Positions 24,997 to 32,538 of a stretch of 64,000 bases of DNA are shown piece by piece. The DNA is from Xanthobacteraceae bacterium. Lineage in GTDB: Bacteria; Pseudomonadota; Alphaproteobacteria; Rhizobiales; Xanthobacteraceae. Below the pieces are notes generated by a model, which was not told the DNA's origin, made no database searches, and saw only the letters and a program-made list of their open reading frames with translations. Position 1 is the first letter of the stretch. Each line of letters opens with the position of its first letter. The position numbers and the translations under genes were made by a program. Where the stretch lies: assembly GCA_019635635.1 (NCBI GenBank), contig JAHBZB010000001.1:1488001-1552000 (forward strand). The letters run 5' to 3'.

Positions 24997-25910
24997 GCAT
25001 TCTGATCAATTCGTCCACGCGCGTGCTCGTGCAGGGCATTACCGGTTTTCAGGGGCGAATGGATACCGAGTTCAGCCTCGCTTACGGTACCAAGATCGTA
25101 TGTGGCGTCACGCCGGGTCGCGCCGGCGAGATTGTCCACGGCGTTCCGACCTTCAATACCGTACGCGCTGCGATCGGACGGCATCCGGCGGACGCCAGCA
25201 TTCTCTATGTGCCGGCGCCTGCGTTACGCGACGCGGCACTCGAGGCGATGGAGGCCGGCATCAAGCTTCTGGTCGCGACCACGGAAAACGTGCCGCGCCA
25301 CGACGCCTCGCTGATCGTTGCGGAAGCACAGAAGCGCGGCGTGAAGATCGTGGGCTTCAATACCAACGGCATTATTACGCCGGGCGAATGCAAGCTCGCA
25401 GGCATCGGCGGCGACAAGCCGGAGCGGATTTATTGGCCGGGACGGATCGGTGTCTGCTCGCGCTCGGGCGGTATGTCCGCGGAAATTTCCTGGACGCTGA
25501 AAAAGGCCGGCCTCGGCGTTTCTACCTGCGTGTCGATGGGTGGCGATCCGATCACCGGTCTGATGATGGCGGACTATCTGCGCCTGTTCGAAGCGGATCC
25601 GGAAACCGACGCGATGGTGGTGTTCGGCGAACCCGGTTCGGGGCACGAGCAGGGCGTCGCCAATGCGGTCGCTTCCGGAGAAATCCGCAAGCCAGTGTTC
25701 GCGCTGATCGCAGGCGTTTTTCAGGAAAACTATCCGCGTGGCGTCAGCTTCGGTCATGTCGCGGCAATGATCGCCGATGAGGCCGATACCGCGACGGCAA
25801 AACGAAAAATGCTCGCGAAGGCCGGAGTAACGGTCGTTTCCGGTCTTGATGAACTGGCGGCAAGCGTAAGGCAGATCATGCAAGCGCCTGCTGCAATGCG
25901 GAAAGCGTAG
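24993..25910 (+). CDS. Acid-CoA ligase alpha subunit (SucD/MtkB-like)
   Basis: Protein of 305 residues, close to the usual SucD length. The CoA-binding Rossmann motif is VQGITGFQGRMDT (13-25), then NTNGIITPGECKL and GVCSRSGGMSAEISW. The phosphorylated active-site histidine is probably His255 in SFGHVAAMIADEADT, which replaces the usual GHAGAI...GKGTA pattern. Retention of His255 argues for an active ligase. Its stop codon lies inside palindrome copy 3, so the TRAP-transporter promoter begins at the end of this gene. Confidence 0.85.
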   Translation: MSILINSSTRVLVQGITGFQGRMDTEFSLAYGTKIVCGVTPGRAGEIVHGVPTFNTVRAAIGRHPADASILYVPAPALRDAALEAMEAGIKLLVATTENVPRHDASLIVAEAQKRGVKIVGFNTNGIITPGECKLAGIGGDKPERIYWPGRIGVCSRSGGMSAEISWTLKKAGLGVSTCVSMGGDPITGLMMADYLRLFEADPETDAMVVFGEPGSGHEQGVANAVASGEIRKPVFALIAGVFQENYPRGVSFGHVAAMIADEADTATAKRKMLAKAGVTVVSGLDELAASVRQIMQAPAAMRKA

Positions 25911-25926
25911 TAGTAATTACAACTAC
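25907..25926. promoter_or_regulatory. 20-bp palindromic operator, copy 3 (GTAGTAGTAA-TTACAACTAC)
   Basis: The arms match at nine of ten positions. The site overlaps the stop codon of the CoA-ligase alpha gene and ends five bases before a good -35 hexamer at 25932. A site just upstream of the -35 is typical for activation, in contrast with copy 1. Confidence 0.7.
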
Positions 25927-25931
25927 TTTTC

Positions 25932-25960
25932 TTGACGAAGGAATACGGTTCGGTAAAGAT
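25932..25960 (+). promoter_or_regulatory. Predicted sigma-70 promoter for the TRAP operon
   Basis: TTGACG at 25932-25937, a 17-base spacer, and AAAGAT at 25955-25960. It lies 57 bases before the dctP-like start and directly downstream of palindrome copy 3. GGAGG at 26008-26012 provides the ribosome-binding site. Confidence 0.5.
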
Positions 25961-26017
25961 CGACAACAGTTCGTAAGCTCCAGCAAGAGAGCGCGAGCGA
26001 CTTCCAGGGAGGAAAAC

Positions 26018-27229
26018 ATGGACGAGAAGAAATTGTTTGGCCCGCATCAGACGCGGCGTCAGTTTATGTCGCTCGCAAGCCGCTTCGGCGGGTCCGCTGC
26101 GACGCTCGCATGGTTCGGTGCACCGCTTGGCGTATCTTTGCTCGAAGTAACGAAGGCTTACGCGCAGACCGAAGCCGAGAAGAAGAGCAAAGCCGACCAC
26201 ATCATCTTGACCGGCATCACCGAAAATCCGAAGCGCTGGCCCAACGGCAAGCTTTCGACCGAGCAGTCGAATCTTACTGGCGTGATCCAGTGGAAAGAAA
26301 ACATCGAGAAGCACACCAACGGTAAGGTGTATGTCGATCTCCAGTACGGCGGCTCGCTCGGCAATCAGATCGACATGCCGAAGAAGTTGCAGCAGGGAAC
26401 GCTACAGGGCGCGCACGGCTCAACACAGAACGCCGCCGCCTCGGCTTCGGTCTGGAACGTCATCGATTTCCCGTATCACGTCGGCCCGGTGGAGAACTTC
26501 TGGCGCCTCGTTTTCTCAAAGGAATTCAATGACGTCGTGCGCAAGAAATCCGAGCAACAAGGGCTCGTGATGACCGTTATTTTCCCGCAGGTCCGGTGGA
26601 TGGAATACCGCAAGGGACTCGGCCGGGAAGTTCGACGTCCGGAAGATATCAAGGGCCTGAAGATTCGCGTTACCGGCTCCAAGCTGGAGCAGACCGCGTT
26701 CCGCATTCTGCCCGCGAACCCGACGCCGGTTGCGTGGGGCGAGACCTACAATGCGCTCAAGGAAGGCGCGGTCGACGGCCTTCATGTTGGTCCCGGCCCG
26801 ATTGCCGACGTGAATATCTCGGAGGTGATCGGTCAGCTCGTGGACACCGAGTTCATGTACAATTCGGACGCGATGTATCTCTCGGCGCGCTGGTACCGGG
26901 CGTTGCCGGCGGCGATCCAGGAGCAGATCATGGAAGCCTGCTACGACACACAGGTGTTCCAGCACAAAGTCTACGAATCTTATCTTCGCGACCAGTGGGG
27001 AATCCGTGCCGACTCGCCGCCGGATTCGATCTGGCAGAAACTCAAGCCACAGTTCATCTACCTCAACACGCAGGAACTGGACGCCTGGAAGGAATATCTT
27101 TCCTACGGCCGCAACAAGGCGATCTACGATCCGCTGATCGCGCAGTTCGGCAAAAAGGAATACGAAACGACCGGGAAGGTTGCGAACGAGAAGTCTCCGG
27201 TCTCGCCGCGCCGCTGGTGGAAGGCCTAA
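26018..27229 (+). CDS. TRAP transporter substrate-binding protein (DctP type), Tat-exported
   Basis: Periplasmic binding protein of 403 residues for a TRAP importer. The N terminus holds a twin-arginine signal (TRRQFMSLAS, then a hydrophobic stretch ending KAYAQT), so it is exported folded. The mature part has the DctP layout: KVYVDLQYGGSLGNQIDM, KGLKIRVTGSKLEQ with the carboxylate-binding Arg, and WGETYNALKEGAVDGLHV. Ligands of this family are usually carboxylates or sulfonates. The binding protein is followed by both membrane subunits. Tat export is common for TRAP proteins that need cofactors or rapid folding. Confidence 0.92.
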   Translation: MDEKKLFGPHQTRRQFMSLASRFGGSAATLAWFGAPLGVSLLEVTKAYAQTEAEKKSKADHIILTGITENPKRWPNGKLSTEQSNLTGVIQWKENIEKHTNGKVYVDLQYGGSLGNQIDMPKKLQQGTLQGAHGSTQNAAASASVWNVIDFPYHVGPVENFWRLVFSKEFNDVVRKKSEQQGLVMTVIFPQVRWMEYRKGLGREVRRPEDIKGLKIRVTGSKLEQTAFRILPANPTPVAWGETYNALKEGAVDGLHVGPGPIADVNISEVIGQLVDTEFMYNSDAMYLSARWYRALPAAIQEQIMEACYDTQVFQHKVYESYLRDQWGIRADSPPDSIWQKLKPQFIYLNTQELDAWKEYLSYGRNKAIYDPLIAQFGKKEYETTGKVANEKSPVSPRRWWKA

Positions 27230-27302
27230 ATCTACCGGCCGCGGCACGACAATAGATCGCGCCGCGGCCGATCCCATCACCGCACGCCCCAGAGGTTCAG
27301 CA

Positions 27303-27866
27303 GTGAGTGCGCCATCCAAAAATTCGATTGAACCGGGCGAGCGATCGCTGTTGCGAAGAGTTGTGAGCTGGCTCGACGAATATGTCGAGTTCTACATCAA
27401 CTTCTTCCTGTATTCGCTTTTGACGGTCGTTATCGTCGTCGAAGTGTTTCGCCGCTACATGCTTGATTCCGCCACTTCGTATGGCGAAGAGGTCGCCAGA
27501 TATGCATTTATCTGGCTCGCCTATTTCGCGGCTGCGCGCGGCGTGAAGAACCGCTCCCATCTGTCGATCGACTTGTTGCGGGATATGTGCAGCCGCAACG
27601 TGAAGTTCGTTCTGTTTTTGCTGAGCGATCTTTGCTTCTTCGTGCTGTCGTTGATCATTATTTATACCGGGTCTCGGTTTGTGATCACGACGATCGAGTT
27701 CGAACAGAGCTTCACCGGCATCAATCTTCCGCTCTGGCTCGCGGTCGGAGCGATACCGGTCGGGTGGAGCATGATCGCAATTCGCGTCGTGCAGCGAACA
27801 ATCAAGACGGTTCAGGCTTTCCGCCGCGGCGAGCCGATGGTGTCTGGCTTTATCGGAGCGGGCTAA
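27303..27866 (+). CDS. TRAP transporter small permease (DctQ type)
   Basis: Membrane protein of 187 residues with four hydrophobic segments (YVEFYINFFLYSLLTVVIVV; EEVARYAFIWLAYFAAARG; VKFVLFLLSDLCFFVL; and a last helix before the C terminus). This is the DctQ pattern, including the conserved ARYAFIWL and the H in RSHLSIDLL. The start is the GTG at 27303; the open frame from 27180 runs back into the binding-protein gene. Two bases after its stop region the large permease begins, so they are coupled. Confidence 0.9.
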   Translation: MSAPSKNSIEPGERSLLRRVVSWLDEYVEFYINFFLYSLLTVVIVVEVFRRYMLDSATSYGEEVARYAFIWLAYFAAARGVKNRSHLSIDLLRDMCSRNVKFVLFLLSDLCFFVLSLIIIYTGSRFVITTIEFEQSFTGINLPLWLAVGAIPVGWSMIAIRVVQRTIKTVQAFRRGEPMVSGFIGAG

Positions 27867-27867
27867 G

Positions 27868-29151
27868 ATGGACCTCTATACAACGATTGCCCTGCTCGGC
27901 ACGGCAGTACTGCTTCTGCTCGGCGTGGAAATCGTGGTGTGCCTGGGCTTGGGCGCGGTATTTTTCGTACTCACCCAGAAGCACTTCGCGATGGACAACA
28001 TCGGAATTGCCACCTTTTCGGAAATCAATCTTTTTCCGTTGCTGGCGATGCCGCTTTATATTCTCACCGGCGACCTGATTGCGCATTCGGGAATCGCGGC
28101 GCGACTCATAGAATTTTCGCGGGCCTTGATCGGCTGGGCGCGCGGAGGAATGGCACTCACGCTGCTCGTTGCCTGCGGCTTCTTCGCGGCGATCAGCGGA
28201 TCGAACGCGGCGACCGTTGCTGCAATGGGGCGGATGATGCTCGGGCCGATGGAGCGCGACGGATATCCACGCGACTACGCGGCCGCTGTCGCAGCTTGCG
28301 GAGGAACGGTGGGCATCATTATTCCGCCGAGCATTGTCTTCGTGATCTACGGCGTCGCATCGGGAACGTCGATCGGCGATCTGTTCGTCGCGGGTATCAT
28401 CCCCGGAATCATCATGGTTGCAGCAATGGCGATCGTGGCGACGATTACCTGCCGGCGCCGGAACATCGGAACGACCATACCCTTCAAATTCAGCGAGGTG
28501 GCTCGTACCGGTCTGCGCGCGAATCTCGCGTTCGGTGCCACCGCGGTGATCCTGGGCGGTATCTACGGCGGCATTTTCACGCCGACCGAAGCCGCGGCGG
28601 TAGCTGTCGCCTACTGTCTCATCGTGGGTCTGTTTCTAACACGTGAGATCAAGTTGCGGGACTTGCCCCGCATCGCCAATACCAGTGCCGATGTCGCCGG
28701 GCTGGTCGCGCCGATCATCGCGCTCGCGGTTGCGTTGTCGCAAATTCTATCCGTGTTGGGTCTTCCCAAGGCTGGCGTCGATGCTCTGCTTGGGCTGTCT
28801 TCGGAGCCGGTCGTGATCATGCTGGTCGTGCTGGTGATCCTGCTCATCGCGGGAATGCTCATGGAAACCACTCCCAACGTCATTCTGCTTACTCCGCTGC
28901 TGGCTCCGGTCGGCGCGCAGCTCGGCTACGATCCAATTCACTTCGGCGTAATCTTCGTGGTGACGCTTGCGATCGGTTTTGTGACGCCGCCATTAGGCTT
29001 GAACCTGTTCGTGGCAAGCTCCATCGCGCGCGTGCCGGTAATGACGATTGCATGGCGTTCGGCGTGGATGATCGTGGGCTTGCTTGTCGCGATGTTGCTG
29101 GTGACGTTCGTGCCGTGGTTCTCGCTCGCTTTCCTGACGCGCGCTTCCTAA
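27868..29151 (+). CDS. dctM: TRAP transporter large permease (DctM type)
   Basis: Sodium-coupled transport subunit of 427 residues with about a dozen hydrophobic segments. Family landmarks: a glycine-rich SGSNAATVAAMGRMM loop after FFAAISG, the GGTVGIIIPPSIVFVIYG motif near residue 145, GIFTPTEAAAVAVAYCL in the second half, and GFVTPPLGLNLFV near the end. With the binding protein and the small permease it completes a TRAP importer. Its 3' end lies inside a perfect hairpin shared with the convergent dehalogenase-like gene. Confidence 0.95.
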   Translation: MDLYTTIALLGTAVLLLLGVEIVVCLGLGAVFFVLTQKHFAMDNIGIATFSEINLFPLLAMPLYILTGDLIAHSGIAARLIEFSRALIGWARGGMALTLLVACGFFAAISGSNAATVAAMGRMMLGPMERDGYPRDYAAAVAACGGTVGIIIPPSIVFVIYGVASGTSIGDLFVAGIIPGIIMVAAMAIVATITCRRRNIGTTIPFKFSEVARTGLRANLAFGATAVILGGIYGGIFTPTEAAAVAVAYCLIVGLFLTREIKLRDLPRIANTSADVAGLVAPIIALAVALSQILSVLGLPKAGVDALLGLSSEPVVIMLVVLVILLIAGMLMETTPNVILLTPLLAPVGAQLGYDPIHFGVIFVVTLAIGFVTPPLGLNLFVASSIARVPVMTIAWRSAWMIVGLLVAMLLVTFVPWFSLAFLTRAS

Positions 29152-29161
29152 GCGCGTCAGG
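29133..29161. terminator. Perfect 10-bp hairpin spanning two convergent stop codons
   Basis: CCTGACGCGC at 29133-29142 pairs exactly with GCGCGTCAGG at 29152-29161 around a nine-base loop. It contains the stop codon of the TRAP large permease and the last codons of the convergent hydrolase. It reads the same from both strands, so it could end transcription in both directions, although the T run after it is poor. Confidence 0.55.
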
Positions 29162-30038
29162 ATTTCGAGAACCAGTTCAACAACGCGCCGGAGACCTCCG
29201 ACGGCGATTCCTCCGCAATGAAGTGGCCGCCCGGCACGGCGACGCCTTCGACGATGTCGGCTTGCGTGCGCCAATACTCCACCGGATCGAAGCGGGGGCC
29301 AAATTTGCTAGACGTTCCCCAGATGGAAAGTACCGGGCATCGGATGCGGCCGGCGGGCGGAGTAAGGGTGTCGGCAGTGACGCCGGCACGATAATCTTCG
29401 CAGGTTGCGTGGATTGTTTCGGGCCTCGCGAAGGTCCTGAGATATTCCGCAAATATTTCTTCGCTCATCCATCCGGGCGTAGCGGCCCAGGATTCCAGCG
29501 TCCAGCGCAGGAAGAACGCCGGATCGTTGCCGATCAGCCGTTCCGGCAAGTTGTAAGGCTGGGATAAAAAGAACCAGTGATAGGTGTCCTGCCCGAAGCA
29601 CGCATCGACCTTGCGAAACATTTCCGGCTCTAGCGTCATCGGGATGATGTCGAGCACGGCGATGCGCTTTAGCCGTTCGGGGAAATCCTGCGCGAGCCGC
29701 TGCACGACCCGACCGCCGCGATCGTGCCCGGCGGCCGAGAATTCGCGATGGCCGAGCGATTCCATCACGGTGGCCATGTCGGCGGCCATCTGCCGCTTGC
29801 TGTAGTTGACATGATTGACGCCGCCGTCCGGCTTTGTGCTTTCGCCGTAGCCGCGCAGATCTGCGGCAACGACGGTGAATTTCTCCGCGAGCTTCGGCGC
29901 GACCTTGTGCCAGCACAGGTGCGTCTGCGGATAGCCGTGCAACAGTAGCACCGGCGGGCCAGATCCTCCGACGACGGCGTGTATCGTGCAGCCTTCGACC
30001 TCCACATCGACGCTTCGGAAGCCGGGGAAGAAATTCAT
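29157..30038 (-). CDS. Haloacetate (fluoroacetate) dehalogenase-like alpha/beta hydrolase
   Basis: Alpha/beta hydrolase of 293 residues. It has the nucleophile Asp106 in GHDRGGR with Arg107 and Arg110, the catalytic acid Asp130 in AVLDIIP, and the base His272 in GGHFIAEE. It also has the halide pocket His154-Trp155 (TYHWFFL) and Tyr216 (CEDYRAG). These match, position for position, the residues known in fluoroacetate dehalogenase of Rhodopseudomonas (Asp110, Arg111, Arg114, Asp134, His155, Trp156, Tyr219, His280). Such enzymes hydrolyse the carbon-halogen bond of haloacetates to give glycolate. Epoxide hydrolase is less likely, since the fluoride-binding trio is present. Its start overlaps the stop of the alcohol dehydrogenase gene by one base. 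Confidence 0.85.
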   Translation of the reverse strand: MNFFPGFRSVDVEVEGCTIHAVVGGSGPPVLLLHGYPQTHLCWHKVAPKLAEKFTVVAADLRGYGESTKPDGGVNHVNYSKRQMAADMATVMESLGHREFSAAGHDRGGRVVQRLAQDFPERLKRIAVLDIIPMTLEPEMFRKVDACFGQDTYHWFFLSQPYNLPERLIGNDPAFFLRWTLESWAATPGWMSEEIFAEYLRTFARPETIHATCEDYRAGVTADTLTPPAGRIRCPVLSIWGTSSKFGPRFDPVEYWRTQADIVEGVAVPGGHFIAEESPSEVSGALLNWFSKS

Positions 30039-31066
30039 CAGACCTGTTCCTTCGGGGAGATTAAGATTTTCAGGTGCCGCGCTGGATTATTCCGAAGATC
30101 GGAAAAAGCGTCCGCGAATTTCGTCAGCGGATATGTCGCGGTAATCATCCGCGCCGCGTCGATCTTGCCGCCTTCGAGCAAGGCAATCGAGGCGGTGAAG
30201 TCTTCGCGCGCGTAATTGCGCGATACGATCACGTCGAGCTCTTTGCGATAGACTTTGGGATAGGGCAGCGTCACGGGGTCCGACCCGTGCGGGAAGGCGA
30301 GCATGACGAGCGTGCCGCGCGTGCGTAACCCGTCGACCGCCGCGGCGAGGGTCGCCGGAGCCCCGACATTGTCGAATACAATGTCGAACTCGCCGTATTG
30401 CGCGAGTGTGCGGGCAAGATTCCCGTCCGAAAGCACGAACTGATCGAAACCGAGCGCGCGGCAGGTCTCGGCCCGTTCCGGGAGCCGATCTACCACCGCG
30501 ACATAGCCCGCACCGGCAGCTTTCGCGGCCTGCGCGATCAGGAGACCGATCGAGCCGGCGCCAATCACTGCGATACGCTGTCCCGATTTCAACGCCGAGC
30601 GCCGGATCGCATGCGTAGCCACGGCGGTGGGTTCGATCAGTGCGCCTGCATCGTTCCTGAGCGTTGCGGGAACGGCGAGTAACCGATCTTCGGGTACGAC
30701 CATGAATTCGGCGAAGCAACCGCCGTCGCGATGAACGCCCTGCACGCGGAACGTGGCGCAGTGGTTGTCCTCCTTTCGCGCGCAAGCGTTGCAATGGCCG
30801 CAGCCTTGTGTTGGATAAATCGTCACCCAATCGCCCTTGGCGAAAGCCGGCGCCGCGGCGGCCGGCTCTTCGACGGTCGCAATCAATTCGTGGCCGGGCG
30901 TCATCGGATAAATCGCGACCGGGCTCTCACCTTTGATCGTCGTGATATCGGTCGCGCAGATGCCGGCGCGATGGATCCGAAGAACGACATCGCGGTCGCC
31001 GCGCTCAGGCAAGGGGCGCTCTGTGACGGAAAAGCGGTTTGGGGCTTCCAGCAGCAAGGCATGCAT
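30038..31066 (-). CDS. Zinc-dependent medium-chain alcohol dehydrogenase
   Basis: MDR-family dehydrogenase of 342 residues from the ATG at 31066, which has GGAG-AAGGAAA upstream. The catalytic zinc ligands are in GICATDIT and GHEL, the structural zinc cysteines in GCGHCNACARKEDNHC, and the NAD-binding motif is GAGSIGLLIAQAAKAAG. This is the pattern of polyol/threonine-type dehydrogenases (sorbitol, idonate, galactitol). It is the first gene of a two-gene operon with the dehalogenase-like hydrolase, divergent from the ABM-YeiH-ALDH operon across palindrome copy 4. Confidence 0.9.
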   Translation of the reverse strand: MHALLLEAPNRFSVTERPLPERGDRDVVLRIHRAGICATDITTIKGESPVAIYPMTPGHELIATVEEPAAAAPAFAKGDWVTIYPTQGCGHCNACARKEDNHCATFRVQGVHRDGGCFAEFMVVPEDRLLAVPATLRNDAGALIEPTAVATHAIRRSALKSGQRIAVIGAGSIGLLIAQAAKAAGAGYVAVVDRLPERAETCRALGFDQFVLSDGNLARTLAQYGEFDIVFDNVGAPATLAAAVDGLRTRGTLVMLAFPHGSDPVTLPYPKVYRKELDVIVSRNYAREDFTASIALLEGGKIDAARMITATYPLTKFADAFSDLRNNPARHLKILISPKEQV

Positions 31067-31129
31067 TTTTGCGTTTCCTTCTCCACGCGCGATGCTAGCC
31101 CCCGGCTGGACAGACTTCAAGAAAGAGTG

Positions 31130-31149
31130 GTAGCTATAGCAGCTACTAC
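31130..31149. promoter_or_regulatory. 20-bp palindromic operator, copy 4 (GTAGCTATAG-CAGCTACTAC)
   Basis: The outer four bases on each side are exact (GTAG/CTAC), and the arms match at about half of all positions. It lies between the alcohol dehydrogenase (start 31066) and the ABM gene (start 31169), nine bases upstream of a possible leftward -35 TTGAAG (31115-31120, minus strand) and 20 bases before the ABM start codon. The position could couple both operons to the regulator. Confidence 0.55.
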
Positions 31150-31168
31150 CTTTGCTCCGGAATATTTA

Positions 31169-31456
31169 ATGTCCGCCTTTGCGATCGTCGCAACGCACCA
31201 TTTGAAGCAAGGCAAGCGGGAAGCCTGGGCCGCCCTGGCGGCGATCAACGCCGTCGAGGCGCGGAAGGAGCAGGGCTGTTTACAGTTCGACGTCGTGCTG
31301 CCGCGCGATCGCCCGGACATGGGAATTCTGATCGAGCGTTACGTAGACGAGGCGGCGTGGAACTGGCATTTCGAGCAGTCGTACTGCAGGGATTTCATGC
31401 AGGCCATCGAGACAATGCTCGTTGATCGCACGCGCGTTCTCTGCGACGCCGTTTAA
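31169..31456 (+). CDS. ABM-domain (YgiN-like) monooxygenase family protein
   Basis: Small protein of 95 residues with the antibiotic-biosynthesis-monooxygenase fold: FAIVATHHLKQGKREAW, then CLQFDVVLPRDRPDMGILIERYVDEAAWNWH. The ferredoxin-like fold dimerises, and members include cofactor-free quinol monooxygenases and small isomerases. It starts 20 bases after palindrome copy 4 and heads the ABM-YeiH-ALDH-ABM-reductase operon. A second ABM protein is encoded at 33993. A role in oxidising or isomerising a pathway intermediate is inferred from context only. Confidence 0.8.
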   Translation: MSAFAIVATHHLKQGKREAWAALAAINAVEARKEQGCLQFDVVLPRDRPDMGILIERYVDEAAWNWHFEQSYCRDFMQAIETMLVDRTRVLCDAV

Positions 31457-31474
31457 GCAAAGGAAGATTTCGAC

Positions 31475-32512
31475 ATGGCGAATGGCGAAGCTCCGGTCAT
31501 CAGGCCGAGTTCGGAAACCGGAACGAAAATCGGTGCGTGGATTTCGCGTTTCGTGCCGGGGATCGTCGTCGCGATTACGGTTGCGCTGGCATCGAAGTAT
31601 CTGGAAAGCGTGACACCTGTTCCGGCACTCATGACGGCTCTGATCATCGGTCTGCTGCTGAGCGGCGTGATCGGCGGCGGGGACGCGACCGCAGGTCTGG
31701 ATTTTTCCGGCAAGCATCTGCTCGCGCTGGGCGTTGCCTTGCTCGGCGCGCGCCTGACGCTCGACGACGTAACGGCGCTCGGCTGGAAGACTGCTGCGGT
31801 CGTCGTCTTTTCGATGGCCGCGACGCTGGTGACGAGCTGGCTCGCGGCGCGTATCCTGGGCTTGAGCAGAAATACCGCGATCCTCGCAGGCGCCGGCACC
31901 GCGATCTGTGGCGCTTCCGCCATTATCGCGACGAGTGCGGCACTGCCGAAGAAAGAGAGCGGAGACGTCGATACGGCGCTCGTTATCATCGCGGTCGTCG
32001 TGATCAGCGCGGCGTCGATGCTCCTCTATCCGCTTATCGCGACGCATCTCGGTCTTTCGCAGATCGAAGCAGGCGTCGTGCTCGGCGGCTCGATTCATAA
32101 CGTCCCGCAGGCCGTCGGCGCGGGCTACAGTCTTTCGGAAGTTGCCGGCAATTCCGCGACGCTTACGAAGCTCTTTCGGGTAGCGCTTCTCGGGCCGCTG
32201 GTGATCGGCGTCGCCTTGCTTTTCGGCGGAGCAAACAAGGGCGCGGGTACGAAGATCGGTCTTCCCTGGTTCATCATTGTTTTCACCGCGTTGCTGCTCC
32301 TCGGTTCTTTCGTAAAGATTCCCGGAAACATAACCTCTGCGTTGAATCATCTTTCGAGCTGGCTGCTGTTGATCGCGATTGCTGCGATCGGTCTGCGCAC
32401 GCCGATCGCAGCCGCGCGCACCGCCGGACCGCGGATACTGGTGCTGGTCGTGATAAACAGCATCGTGCTGGTCACGATCCTCATGGTGGCGGCGCTCCTG
32501 CACATATTCTAG
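31475..32512 (+). CDS. YeiH-family putative sulfate/sulfite exporter (UPF0324)
   Basis: Membrane protein of 345 residues with about ten hydrophobic segments. The UPF0324 signatures are clear: LLALGVALLGARLTL, then AGAGTAICGASAIIATSAAL, and GVVLGGSIHNVPQAVGAGY. The family is annotated as putative sulfate exporter from its neighbours in sulfonate pathways; direct transport data are limited. A TauE-type exporter lies 12 kb away in the same presumed regulon. The combination suggests that the substrate may release a sulfur oxyanion, but a role with another anion is possible. Confidence 0.88.
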   Translation: MANGEAPVIRPSSETGTKIGAWISRFVPGIVVAITVALASKYLESVTPVPALMTALIIGLLLSGVIGGGDATAGLDFSGKHLLALGVALLGARLTLDDVTALGWKTAAVVVFSMAATLVTSWLAARILGLSRNTAILAGAGTAICGASAIIATSAALPKKESGDVDTALVIIAVVVISAASMLLYPLIATHLGLSQIEAGVVLGGSIHNVPQAVGAGYSLSEVAGNSATLTKLFRVALLGPLVIGVALLFGGANKGAGTKIGLPWFIIVFTALLLLGSFVKIPGNITSALNHLSSWLLLIAIAAIGLRTPIAAARTAGPRILVLVVINSIVLVTILMVAALLHIF

Positions 32513-32538
32513 AGCCGCTGCTGCGTGGAGTTACCCGG

